Under the pieces are notes generated by a model. It saw only the letters and a list, made by a program, of their open reading frames with translations. It was not told the DNA's origin and made no database searches. Shown one piece after another: positions 1-8,912 of a stretch of DNA of 64,000 nucleotides. Within the stretch, counting starts at the first letter, position 1. Each line of letters starts with the position of its first letter. The DNA lies in IMG/VR virus record IMGVR_UViG_3300025789_000035, positions 1 through 64,000 of that record. One strand, given 5' to 3'. Made by a program: the position numbers and the translations under genes. The stretch comes from a virus.

Positions 1-25
1 TTTGTCTGTGACGATAATCACATTT

Positions 26-184
26 CTATGTAGATTTTTTGGTTAGTATAGAATTAGAGTCTTTGCATTTATGGGTTCGTTTTTTGTCATAGTCTGGGTA
101 ACTTTGATTTGTTGTCCATCTAGGTATGTAATATTTTTTATCATCTTTACCCGATCCACTATAACACATTTTTTGTTCTTGCAT
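26..184 (-). CDS. Small hypothetical protein, 52 aa
   Basis: A 52-residue ORF starting MQEQKMCYSG and ending ILTKKST. I prefer this frame because a good Shine-Dalgarno (AGGAG at about 192-196) lies 7 bases before its ATG. A competing 63-residue reading of the same strand needs a TTG start without a visible ribosome site. The protein is hydrophilic and rich in Lys, Tyr and Ser, with two cysteines and no membrane segment. It lies just downstream of the tmRNA terminator, so it probably has its own promoter; a TATATA-rich stretch at about 200-210 could serve. No family is recognised and no function is proposed. Confidence 0.55.
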   Translation of the reverse strand: MQEQKMCYSGSGKDDKKYYIPRWTTNQSYPDYDKKRTHKCKDSNSILTKKST

Positions 185-236
185 AGATTACTCCTATACA
201 TATATAACGCGGTAGTATGTGTTTTAGTTGACAAAA

Positions 237-256
237 GGAAACCTGCCGAAGCAGGT
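237..256 (-). terminator. Rho-independent terminator of the tmRNA gene
   Basis: On the minus strand a perfect 6-bp stem (ACCTGC/GCAGGT) with a stable TTCG tetraloop is followed by TTCCTTTT. It lies directly after the tmRNA coding piece and before the next small gene, which fits termination of the tmRNA precursor. Confidence 0.85.
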
Positions 257-517
257 CCTGAATTTCTGTTACGAGGTATGTCTTACCCTAAGCAGTGTTT
301 AGGCTGCTAATTGGAAAACTGAATCGTTTGCCTTTATAGATTTTCTTCTTTTTACATCGTTGCTGATGTGCTGTCCACTCTGTTACTCTTTGCCCTGTCG
401 AAACCATGCTCACCCCCGTCAAGAATACACTAATCTAATATACTCTTGGTGGAAGTGCCGGGGCTCGAACCCGGGTCCAGAACACCTTTCTCTTTGCTTC
501 ATACAGCAATAACTTAC
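257..517 (-). ncRNA. ssrA: Circularly permuted two-piece tmRNA
   Basis: Reading the minus strand, the tRNA-like acceptor piece comes first and the mRNA-like coding piece second, the reverse of ordinary tmRNA. The acceptor piece ends CACTTCC-ACCA (CCA at 449-447), preceded by a perfect 5-bp T arm (positions 474-458, loop TTCGAGC). After a 29-base intervening segment (446-418) the coding piece begins GGGGGTG at 417. It pairs with CACTTCC to give a full 7-bp acceptor stem containing the G3-U pair typical of alanine tmRNA. GGTTTCGAC of the D-like loop follows, then an A-rich resume region, the tag reading frame (331-299) and a post-tag AGCAG/CTGCT hairpin. ACAGCA (coding piece) and TGCTGT (acceptor piece) can form helix P2. 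The permuted form is known from alphaproteobacteria, cyanobacteria and some betaproteobacteria. Mature 5' and 3' ends are approximate. Confidence 0.93.
299..331 (-). other. tmRNA proteolysis tag reading frame
   Basis: Resume codon GCA at 331-329, then codons for A-N-D-S-V-F-Q-L-A-A and a TAA stop (301-299). With the alanine charged on the RNA the tag is AANDSVFQLAA. The AND start and hydrophobic L-A-A end match the general pattern of tmRNA degrons recognised by ClpXP and SspB-type systems; the middle residues are unusual compared with the tags I know. Confidence 0.9.
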
Positions 518-523
518 ACTATA

Positions 524-531
524 TATTTATT
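524..531 (-). promoter_or_regulatory. Late-promoter-like box upstream of the tmRNA
   Basis: Minus strand AATAAATA (531 to 524), one mismatch from T4 late TATAAATA. A start 6-7 bases downstream would be near 517, just before the acceptor piece. The box overlaps the stop codon of the upstream small gene. This suggests late expression of the tmRNA, which is inference. Confidence 0.45.
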
Positions 532-688
532 TCTTTGAATCGTCAACTGTTTTGGAAATATCAGTTTGTTCTGTATTCTTTTTATGATACATCAACTCTT
601 TCCAAGCTTGTTGAGCTTCATTATAGCTAGCCCAAACTTGTTTCATATCATCCTGATCAGTATCAGTCTTCTTTGAGTCCGATGTCAT
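527..688 (-). CDS. Small hydrophilic protein, 53 aa
   Basis: Starts at ATG 688 (MTSDSKKTDT...), 9 bases after AGGA, a clear ribosome site. A longer reading from GTG at 730 would lie wholly inside the upstream small membrane gene in another frame and has no ribosome site. The protein is charged, with one Trp/Tyr-rich helix (about residues 16-34) and a Lys/Asp-rich tail. Its start overlaps the end of the preceding membrane peptide gene by 26 bases, so the two are probably translationally coupled. Function unknown. Confidence 0.55.
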   Translation of the reverse strand: MTSDSKKTDTDQDDMKQVWASYNEAQQAWKELMYHKKNTEQTDISKTVDDSKK

Positions 689-776
689 CTTTGTGAGTCC
701 TTTGATACCAATCATAACAATAGCAACCACCTATGATGATAACTATAATTAAAAACAATAAAACATTATCATCCAT
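663..776 (-). CDS. Small single-pass membrane peptide, 37 aa
   Basis: ATG at 776 follows GGGG (785-788) by about 8 bases. The protein begins MDDN, has a strongly hydrophobic stretch VLLFLIIVIIIGG (residues 5-17), then Cys-Tyr-Cys and a charged C-terminus. It overlaps the 53-residue gene in a different frame. The two-gene overlap and hydrophobic N-terminus recall lysis or membrane accessory proteins, but no holin or spanin family is recognised and no lipobox is clear. Function unknown. Confidence 0.55.
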   Translation of the reverse strand: MDDNVLLFLIIVIIIGGCYCYDWYQRTHKDDIGLKED

Positions 777-797
777 AGTTGTTACCCCTTATTTTAA

Positions 798-2168
798 TTA
801 ACCGTATACGAATATTGCACCAGGTGATCCAGAACCACCTGCAGCTATAGTGGCAGGATATCTTCCCCCGCCACCACCACCGCCATTACCATATCCAGTA
901 GCTCCGGATCCAGGGGCTGCACCAGATGAATTGCCACCGCCCCCTCCAGCTCCGCCGCCGCCGGCGCCACCAGGACCTGCACCACCGTTTGCCGGACAAT
1001 AAGCAGTTTGAACACTACTTCCGCCCATTTCATAACTGCCACCGCCACCGCCACCTGCACCCATTGTCACATTGGTGCCACCTATATTAATTGTAATACC
1101 ATCTCCACCTGCACCACTAAAACCTAATCCTAAATAACCACTAGTACCATATCCTGAAATATAACCATTTTGACCTTGCCCAGCACCGTTAAGCGTAGTT
1201 AGTGTAATACTCGAGGGTGGATTTCCTGTATTAGATTGAAAAAATGTTGCACCACCATTATTAACTGGTGCCCATGGATTTAATAAATTGTTGTTTACAA
1301 GTACGATATAAGGTGGTGATGAACTAGAATTAGGCCATTGTGATACTACTTTGTTTGTACCTGGTATCACTCCTGTGTTAACCGCTATGCTTACTGTATT
1401 GGCATTATTTGTAGTAGTTCCGGCGCCACCGCCTCCTCCATTGAATCCGTTATTCATTGATGACCCGCCGTTATTACCGTATGTAGAGGCAGTATATCCT
1501 GGATAAGTATAAAAACCTTGTCCACCAAATGCACCTTGTATATTGTAGTCTTGTCCACTAGCACCACCACCTGAACCCCCGGGTAATCCACTTCTTGCGT
1601 TTCCGGTATGTCCATTAGCAGTTGCAACAGTTGGATTATTCCAGTCTCCGCCACCACCACCACCGCCACCCGGAGCTGTGTAGTATGTAGTACCGTTACC
1701 ATCGATGATAGTAGAATTTCCACCAGATACACCAGCAGTATTAACACCTCCGGTGCCACCTGCACCTATTGTTAGTTTTAACACTTGTCCGGCATGTACC
1801 GAAAAACTAGGCACATATATAACTCCGCCGCCGCCTCCACCACCCCCGCCGTCCCACTTGCCTGCACCGGCATTACTTGATCCTCCACCTCCACCTCCAC
1901 CAACCATTAATATTGCAATACTTGTTACACCTGAAGGTATAGTAACTGAGTAGGAAACACCAGGTGAGTATCCAGTGTTTTGACTATATTCATATAATTT
2001 GGGTGTATAAGCTGCCTTACCTTCTAAATCAGCCATTGAAATTTGACCAGAAGGTTTAACTGCTAATGTTCTTGGGCCACTATCGTTAAGTGATATTGTT
2101 GCAGTAGATGCTTTACTTAATTCAACATCTACGTTTGACATTGATATGTTATTTGTAGGTAATGTCAT
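798..2168 (-). CDS. Glycine-rich tail fibre tip / adhesin
   Basis: 456 residues. Residues 1-50 match the short N-terminal module common in phage tail proteins, with ISMSN, VDVELSK, ISLND and an ISMADLEGKA end. Residues of about 75-95 form a beta segment (VTSIAILMVGGGG). The remaining roughly 350 residues are dominated by glycine runs alternating with Ser, Asn, Ala and Tyr. Glycine-rich proteins of this kind are receptor-contacting tips in several T4-like phages (for example S16 gp38). Here the glycine-rich body is fused to its own attachment module. It sits immediately after the esterase fibre gene (17-base gap), which suggests joint assembly. Receptor binding is inferred. Confidence 0.7.
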   Translation of the reverse strand: MTLPTNNISMSNVDVELSKASTATISLNDSGPRTLAVKPSGQISMADLEGKAAYTPKLYEYSQNTGYSPGVSYSVTIPSGVTSIAILMVGGGGGGGSSNAGAGKWDGGGGGGGGGVIYVPSFSVHAGQVLKLTIGAGGTGGVNTAGVSGGNSTIIDGNGTTYYTAPGGGGGGGGDWNNPTVATANGHTGNARSGLPGGSGGGASGQDYNIQGAFGGQGFYTYPGYTASTYGNNGGSSMNNGFNGGGGGAGTTTNNANTVSIAVNTGVIPGTNKVVSQWPNSSSSPPYIVLVNNNLLNPWAPVNNGGATFFQSNTGNPPSSITLTTLNGAGQGQNGYISGYGTSGYLGLGFSGAGGDGITINIGGTNVTMGAGGGGGGSYEMGGSSVQTAYCPANGGAGPGGAGGGGAGGGGGNSSGAAPGSGATGYGNGGGGGGGRYPATIAAGGSGSPGAIFVYG

Positions 2169-2185
2169 AATTTATTAAAGATTTG

Positions 2186-5100
2186 TTATCCTGAATTTGT
2201 ATCAGAATTAAAACTATTAGGATCAACTGTAGTAAAATATAAATCTATAGTTGCAGGTGAACCTATAGAAAAAGTTACAGACAATTTAAAACTACCTATA
2301 TCTGATATGCCTGCTGCATAATCCCATTGTAAAAATCCATTAGGATCTAAATTACCAAAGTTTAAGTTAGTATACTGAGTTAATACCCAATTACCTGGTC
2401 CACCTGAATAAACATTTCCAATTATTGGACCTGTTACAGGTGTACCATTAAATTTTATACTCAATGCCATATTTATAGGTATTGTACCGTACCATGGTGC
2501 GTAATTATAATTACTGTTTTGATCCTGAAATTGAACCATATTAGTATATGTCACTGGAGTAGGGGTTGGTGTTGGGGTTGGTGTCGTTGCAGCTATCTGA
2601 ATATTAATTGAGTTAGTTGTTAAACCATCGCTTCCGGTTGCTACCAGTGTATCAGTAAATGCAGATGTTAGTGGATCATTAAGATTTGAAATTAATACTA
2701 CACCAAATGCTCCTTTACTACTTTGTACAAGTGCAGTAGTAAGATTTGGATTATTGATACTTGTAAGTGTATAAGTTGCACCTTCTGTTCCACCTGTCAT
2801 ACTTGCAACAAAAGAGTCAGTAGATACAAATGGACCATATGTATCTAATATCAAAGTTGGTACTCCTGGTGGTATTACAACTGATACTGTATTAATTTTT
2901 ACACCATTTGTATAAGGATCATTACTAAAGTTTTTTACTGTTGTGCCGTCACTAAAAGTCCAAATAGGATTATATAAACCAGCAGCGAAAGCTTGAGGCT
3001 GTGAAGTTATTGTTCCACCTGTTGGGGGATCACCGGGTGGAATAGTTACAAATAACGTACCTACAGTTTGTTGTTTTCCTGCAATAACACCACTTAAATA
3101 TACATCACCTGGCGCACCACTAAATGTTGAACTCAATAATACAGTTGAATCTGTTGTTGAATATTGCAAGGGATCATTATTAGTTTGAGTAAAATTATTT
3201 AAGTTTACAACATTATTATACGTTGTGGGTGTACTAGCAAGTGTAATATTAATTGATGCAACCGGAAGCGGTGGATTATACGATGAGCTTGTAGTTAGTG
3301 TATCATGGTCTCCGGGGTTATCACCTAAATCTGATATATGAATAATAGACTGTGGATCAAAATTACTTAAGAAAGTCACAACTCCTTGTCCATTGCTCTG
3401 ACCTTGAGCTATTATTCCATTTTTTCCACTAAGATAATATTGTCTACTAGGAGTAGCACCACTCATTGTTACTGTAATTGCATCAGTTTGTTTATATGGA
3501 CCTGATGGAGTAACAGTTAGTACTGGAGCCGCAGTTATTGGATCTGCAATAATTTGTATTCCATTTGACAAATCTGATCCAGCACCGTTAAAATTATTTA
3601 CTACAGTACCGTCACTAAATGTGAATGTAAATGTATATGTGCCTACCTGATAACCAGTAGGCTGATATGTAACTGTTCCGCCTGCTGATGTGGGAGTACC
3701 TACTTGAGTAGGAATAGTTGCAATCACCCTACTAGCTGTTGTTACTGGTGAACCAGTCAATGGTGTATATACGCTTGCCATACTTACATCACCGGGGGCT
3801 CCAGTAAGTATAATACTCATGTTATATGCTTTGGTAACAGTAGTTGTTGAATTAGTTGTTGCAGCGGTTGTACCTGTTCCTGTATACTGATATCCAGTTA
3901 ACGATGCTGTATCATTATATATAACTGTTTGTGACTGCGCCTTAATTGAGAAAGAAACAGATTTTGAATGCCCAGTTGCTAGAAAAGTAAATGTTACAGT
4001 ATAATTATCATTAATAGATATACCTTGCAAAGGATCTGAAGTGAAATTACCATTAGCATCTACAGTAAAAGGATTGGGTACCGTACCAGTTGGATTTGCA
4101 GATGCATCATATATATTTAAATCAGTAAAGAAACTAGCATAATTACATGTAATGGTTACATAATCATGTGGTGTTGCATTTGATATAGAGATTACAAATA
4201 CTGGTCCACCCTGAACATAACTAGTTTGATTTGGTGATAATGCTACTGTTTCTGTGACGGTATTTGGTGGTGTAGTAAATGTAACTGTTGCAGGATCTAA
4301 CGGAATAGTTGTTACAACTCCGTCAGTTGTAGTAAATTGAAATTGTATTTGAAATGTACCTGCAGGCATTGTTAGTGCACTATATGTATATTTTCCTGTA
4401 CTGCCTAATGTTACTTGATATGTGGGGATAGTTCCTCCACCTACTAATGATGGTAATACTACATCACCTGGATTTCCTACTAATTTTATATCTACTGGTA
4501 CTGATGTATATTCTCCACCTGAATTATATCCACTACCATCATGATTTACTAATGTAGCAGTTTGTGTTACAGGTGTAGTAGTTTTTGGTTTTGTAGCAAT
4601 TACTTGACTAGTCCCTTCTATTCTAAAATTTATATTAACAGGGGAACCTGAGTTCTTAAAACTAATTGTTGAATAATATTTTCCAGGATCTAATGCACCA
4701 GAATTAGTTCCATCTGTATTTGGTGCACCATTTAATGGAAGTGTAAGTGCTCCATTATTATCCAATGTGTATGTAAAGGGGCCATATGGTCTTTGATAAG
4801 TTAAATCAGGACCATTATTAGGTGTTGAATAGCCACTTATAGTTATTGTATCTCCTGACAATCCGCCTGATACAATGAAATTAAAACCTATGTTTGAATT
4901 TTGCTTTCCATCAACATAGTTAGAATCAAATCCAACCTGTACATGTGCCGCTACAACTATAGAATATGATTGTGTTAGTGTATTATTACCATTTACACAA
5001 GATACTGATCCGGTATATGTTCCTGCCGTTGTAGGTGTACCAGATAATGTTATTTGTTTTTGCTTATAACCAGTAACAGGATCAGATGATGCGGGATTAG

Positions 5101-8100
5101 TAGTAATACTCAACCCCGGTGGCAATGTACCTGAAGCATTGAATGCATAACCTAAATCAAATTCACCATTTTGTACATAAATTAATTGTGGGCTATAAGG
5201 TGTGCCCACAGTTGCTTGAGGTAGTGCATAGGTACCTATGTTATTTGGTGTAGCAGGGAACATTTCAAAAGGAGTGTTGTTCACTGTACTGTATGGTCCA
5301 TTTACATACCACACAGGTATTATATTTGCATTTGGTCCAATAGACATTTTACCATAATATTGCCAAGGATATTTGCCACCGCCTCCAGGACCATCTGTTC
5401 CTGGAGAAATAGTATTATCTACTGTAGCCGATAAGAAATAAATTGCAGCTTTATTAGAACCAATATTAGGTGTAGTAGGTAAATCACTTGCTGATATTAC
5501 GACTGTTGCAGTACCTACACCTGGATCAATTACCGAAGATTTAGTTTTACCTACTATAGCTGCAGTTAACGGATCTACTACTGCTACACCAAATGTTACT
5601 ACTGTTGCACCTATAAAACCAACAAGAGTAAATGTTATTGGTAATGAATTTATGTCTGTCAATGGTGCAAAATTAGCAGCAGGTGCCCAATCAGGAGGTA
5701 AATCTATACTAGTCACTGGTTTAGCTAATTGATTAGTTCCGGATACTGCCCAGTCAAAGCTATAACTTAATGCGCTAAAATGTATTGCAGCAGGTATACC
5801 TTTAGCTAAGGTTAATGAATTAGCCACTACATGACCAATACCATTAGGTACGCTCGGTGTTAGTGTTATTGTTATACTTTTATTAATAGTAATATTTTTA
5901 CTAGTGGTAAATATAATTACAGCAGTACCATTACTGTCAACTATAAAATTTTGTGTTCCGCTAATTGTTACTATTGATTCATCTTTTCCATTTAGATTAA
6001 TATTTGAAAAATCACTTGCGGCTAATGCAATACTTCCGTCCGCCGGAGCACTAATACCACCAATAGTAAATGGTACTTGAGTTTGATAAGGTACGTTTGT
6101 AGTTTTTAATATAAAATATATGCTATCCCCGGGTTTTACTCCACTACTAGGATTACCTTGAGGATCTTGTGCATATAGATTATAAGTTTTAACTGGTTTA
6201 GAACCGCTTTGTGTTATAGTTAATGTTTTAGATATAATTGTTTTAGAATCATTTCCAAATACAAATGTAAATTTGAATGGGCTTACTGGTACGAGTGATG
6301 CATAATTTGAATGTGTATATGTATATGCACCTGTTGCATCTAGTTTAAATATTTGAGGTATTGATGGTACTATATAAGCTTGTGTAGGATCGTCTTGTGG
6401 ATCTGGCGGATATAAACCAGTAGCAGTAATTGTATCGTTAGGCGAACCAGCAAAAACGATAGTTAGTGTATCACCTGTGTTTATACTATTGTTAGTTGGC
6501 ATTGTTACTGTATTAGTATATACAGGAGCAGTAACTGTATAATTAGCTGTTTGTACGACTGCACTTGGTCCTGTACCTATAGTAACAGTAACTACCAAAG
6601 TATCAGGTTTTGACGGTGCAAGTACGTCTTTCTTTATTGTATATGTTGATGCAGTTGATATTGCACCAGAGTATGACAAGTTTGTTGCACTTGCAGCACC
6701 AACAATTGTCATAGCCCATGTTAATCCATACCCATTACTTGCATCAACACTAATACTAAATTGCTTTCCTGAAACCTGTGTAGTTGGAGTAAATGTGATG
6801 GCACCTAATGTTGCCGCTACAAGTGTTTTGTTATTAATAGTATAAGTTGATGAATTGCTTGGTACATCCCATGATTGGCTAAATTTATAAACACTTGCGC
6901 TTTGACTATAATGTGCCGGTAATTTAGTTATATCAGGATATGAGTTAGGGTTTAAGTAAGGTGGTATAACTGTACATGTAACAGTGGTACCAGCAGATAC
7001 ATTGTGTATACCACTAGGTACTTGCACAAACCATGTTTGTATATTGATTACTGTACCATTATCACCATTATTACCGTGTGTTCCGTTTGTTTTTGCTAAT
7101 ACGCTTATATATGAACCAGCTCCGCTACCTGATCCGCCTACAGTACGTCTAAAGATTTCAGTATAAGCTGTTGTTAGACCATAATAACCACCGGTAGTAA
7201 ATAATATATTACCACTGGATGTTGTCGGAGGTATACCACCTACTACCGTTACTCCAGTATATACAACACCATTAATGTTTTCTGTTCCTGTACTAACACC
7301 AGAAATGTATAAAGATCCGCAACTACTTGCTAATTGATTGAATATGTGGTCTATACTAGTTGAGGCACCATCGGTAGCACTAAATTGTAATTCTATTTGT
7401 CCACCTAAATTGAAAAAATATCTTGTTCTATCTGGATCTGTAAATGTTAAATCATTTTGAAATACAATTATATTATTCCATGTATCTGCACTAGTTTTTG
7501 TATTGGTTAATGGAGTACCTTGTTGTACACTATTATTTCTATTGGTATAGATTGAATGCAAGGCTGCTATTAAATTTGCATCTGTTGTAATTTTACTACC
7601 AATCACAGGCGGTGTAATTGAAGGAATCGTAGTACCCTGTTGATTTGCAATTAAATTAGTAACTGCTATTACATTTTCCCAATCTTTGGCACTGATTGTA
7701 GTAATTGTATGACTGAGTGTTGGATCTGCGATAGGCGTTAATTGTGCTTGACCATAACCAGATGGACCTACGCCTGTTCCCCATACTGCATTTATTGAGT
7801 TAGGTAATACAGTAGGAGTATATGTTGTAGGAAACGCTTGTGTTGCTATATTAATTAATGTAGAAGGTATTGAATATGGGCCCAAACCAGGAATGTTATG
7901 TGAGGCTGCGTATATAGTAGGATATCCATCACTACCTGCAGGTCTTGTAACTGCACCACCTGTATTACCTGAACTATCAACATTGACTTCAATAAGTGTG
8001 ACATTAGCTGCGTTGGCTAATCCAGCTTGTAAATTTGTGGCGAAAGGAACAATACTTGTATTTGGTACCAATGTGTCTGCATCATTATACCAAAAGTAAA

Positions 8101-8902
8101 ATTTACAATTTGTATTAACAAGAGTGCTATTAGCTAACCAATTTGATAGTTGATAATAAGGGCTTGCTGATGCAGGATTTCCGCCATTCATGTATGTGTT
8201 TATTAATCCTACTGCTGCCGTACCAGCTGGATTCTGTGCATCTGATGCACCGGCTGTTACTAGATTCATTGGTCCTACAATACTTAACACAGATGTAGGG
8301 AAAATGCCTCCGTTATTCAATGCATTCTGCATTACACCCATTATTGCCAAGTGACCACCAGCAGAACCACCGGCAACCATCAAACCAAATGATTTAGCCG
8401 CAGCACGTGTATATCTCCACATATTTCTACTAGCTCCAATATTAGGTGCATTGGTATATCCTGCACCATCAGATAATAGAAAATTAACAATTTGTTGTAT
8501 GTCAGTGACATTATTAGGGAAGAATCCAGTAGGAGTTGGATCTTGTGATGTACTTGCGGCTAGTCTATAATTTGCATTTACAACTATATAATTGGCTTTT
8601 ACTAAGTATTCAAGTTGTACATTTGATACAGTAACACCAAGTTCTTGGCTTTTATCACCAATAATCCAACCGCCACCGTGAATCCAAAGTACAACACCTT
8701 TTGGTGGAGTTCCAATATTAGTTGTGATATCCCAAGTACTTGGAACTAAAATATCTACTGTCTGTAAATTATCAGTACCATAATTGATATCAGAATATGT
8801 TACAACATTAATTGTAGCAGTGGAACTAGAAGTTGTAGTACCAGTACCAATTATGGTATTATAATCAATAGCTTGTACTAATGACTTTGATTTATATGTC
8901 AT
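2186..8902 (-). CDS. Giant tail fibre with N-terminal alpha/beta-hydrolase esterase domain
   Basis: 2238 residues. Residues about 45-345 read as a carboxylesterase of the HGGG (hormone-sensitive-lipase / BD-FAE-like) type. The oxyanion motif HGGGW is at 75-79, the nucleophile elbow G-G-S-A-G has Ser180, a candidate acid is Asp274 or Asp276, and the His is His335. The rest is a long chain of Ig-like beta-sandwich repeats rich in Thr, Gly, Pro and Asn. One is a He_PIG-like putative Ig module (LPPGLSI ... LSGTPTTAGTY) near 5220-4950. Two related modules (about 3920-3400 and 3230-2760) share the GAPGDV core. A Pro-Thr linker (about 2600-2550) precedes the C-terminal domain. The likely role is a virion fibre that de-acylates a surface polysaccharide during adsorption. 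Fold and catalytic residues are read from motifs; the substrate is inference. Confidence 0.75.
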   Translation of the reverse strand: MTYKSKSLVQAIDYNTIIGTGTTTSSSTATINVVTYSDINYGTDNLQTVDILVPSTWDITTNIGTPPKGVVLWIHGGGWIIGDKSQELGVTVSNVQLEYLVKANYIVVNANYRLAASTSQDPTPTGFFPNNVTDIQQIVNFLLSDGAGYTNAPNIGASRNMWRYTRAAAKSFGLMVAGGSAGGHLAIMGVMQNALNNGGIFPTSVLSIVGPMNLVTAGASDAQNPAGTAAVGLINTYMNGGNPASASPYYQLSNWLANSTLVNTNCKFYFWYNDADTLVPNTSIVPFATNLQAGLANAANVTLIEVNVDSSGNTGGAVTRPAGSDGYPTIYAASHNIPGLGPYSIPSTLINIATQAFPTTYTPTVLPNSINAVWGTGVGPSGYGQAQLTPIADPTLSHTITTISAKDWENVIAVTNLIANQQGTTIPSITPPVIGSKITTDANLIAALHSIYTNRNNSVQQGTPLTNTKTSADTWNNIIVFQNDLTFTDPDRTRYFFNLGGQIELQFSATDGASTSIDHIFNQLASSCGSLYISGVSTGTENINGVVYTGVTVVGGIPPTTSSGNILFTTGGYYGLTTAYTEIFRRTVGGSGSGAGSYISVLAKTNGTHGNNGDNGTVINIQTWFVQVPSGIHNVSAGTTVTCTVIPPYLNPNSYPDITKLPAHYSQSASVYKFSQSWDVPSNSSTYTINNKTLVAATLGAITFTPTTQVSGKQFSISVDASNGYGLTWAMTIVGAASATNLSYSGAISTASTYTIKKDVLAPSKPDTLVVTVTIGTGPSAVVQTANYTVTAPVYTNTVTMPTNNSINTGDTLTIVFAGSPNDTITATGLYPPDPQDDPTQAYIVPSIPQIFKLDATGAYTYTHSNYASLVPVSPFKFTFVFGNDSKTIISKTLTITQSGSKPVKTYNLYAQDPQGNPSSGVKPGDSIYFILKTTNVPYQTQVPFTIGGISAPADGSIALAASDFSNINLNGKDESIVTISGTQNFIVDSNGTAVIIFTTSKNITINKSITITLTPSVPNGIGHVVANSLTLAKGIPAAIHFSALSYSFDWAVSGTNQLAKPVTSIDLPPDWAPAANFAPLTDINSLPITFTLVGFIGATVVTFGVAVVDPLTAAIVGKTKSSVIDPGVGTATVVISASDLPTTPNIGSNKAAIYFLSATVDNTISPGTDGPGGGGKYPWQYYGKMSIGPNANIIPVWYVNGPYSTVNNTPFEMFPATPNNIGTYALPQATVGTPYSPQLIYVQNGEFDLGYAFNASGTLPPGLSITTNPASSDPVTGYKQKQITLSGTPTTAGTYTGSVSCVNGNNTLTQSYSIVVAAHVQVGFDSNYVDGKQNSNIGFNFIVSGGLSGDTITISGYSTPNNGPDLTYQRPYGPFTYTLDNNGALTLPLNGAPNTDGTNSGALDPGKYYSTISFKNSGSPVNINFRIEGTSQVIATKPKTTTPVTQTATLVNHDGSGYNSGGEYTSVPVDIKLVGNPGDVVLPSLVGGGTIPTYQVTLGSTGKYTYSALTMPAGTFQIQFQFTTTDGVVTTIPLDPATVTFTTPPNTVTETVALSPNQTSYVQGGPVFVISISNATPHDYVTITCNYASFFTDLNIYDASANPTGTVPNPFTVDANGNFTSDPLQGISINDNYTVTFTFLATGHSKSVSFSIKAQSQTVIYNDTASLTGYQYTGTGTTAATTNSTTTVTKAYNMSIILTGAPGDVSMASVYTPLTGSPVTTASRVIATIPTQVGTPTSAGGTVTYQPTGYQVGTYTFTFTFSDGTVVNNFNGAGSDLSNGIQIIADPITAAPVLTVTPSGPYKQTDAITVTMSGATPSRQYYLSGKNGIIAQGQSNGQGVVTFLSNFDPQSIIHISDLGDNPGDHDTLTTSSSYNPPLPVASINITLASTPTTYNNVVNLNNFTQTNNDPLQYSTTDSTVLLSSTFSGAPGDVYLSGVIAGKQQTVGTLFVTIPPGDPPTGGTITSQPQAFAAGLYNPIWTFSDGTTVKNFSNDPYTNGVKINTVSVVIPPGVPTLILDTYGPFVSTDSFVASMTGGTEGATYTLTSINNPNLTTALVQSSKGAFGVVLISNLNDPLTSAFTDTLVATGSDGLTTNSINIQIAATTPTPTPTPTPVTYTNMVQFQDQNSNYNYAPWYGTIPINMALSIKFNGTPVTGPIIGNVYSGGPGNWVLTQYTNLNFGNLDPNGFLQWDYAAGISDIGSFKLSVTFSIGSPATIDLYFTTVDPNSFNSDTNSG

Positions 8903-8912
8903 TACTAAATCC

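Noticed and set aside
43-234. 63-residue minus-strand reading starting MSTKTHTTALYMY
   Set aside because: Needs a TTG start with no ribosome site and overlaps the 52-residue gene, which has AGGAG well placed.
71-310. 79-residue plus-strand ORF
   Set aside because: Runs through the tmRNA terminator and coding piece on the opposite strand; composition is not protein-like.
458-474. T-arm-like sequence suggesting a tRNA gene
   Set aside because: It belongs to the tmRNA acceptor piece; no anticodon arm is present upstream.
1705-1953. 82-residue plus-strand ORF with Pro runs
   Set aside because: Antisense of Gly codon runs in the adhesin gene.
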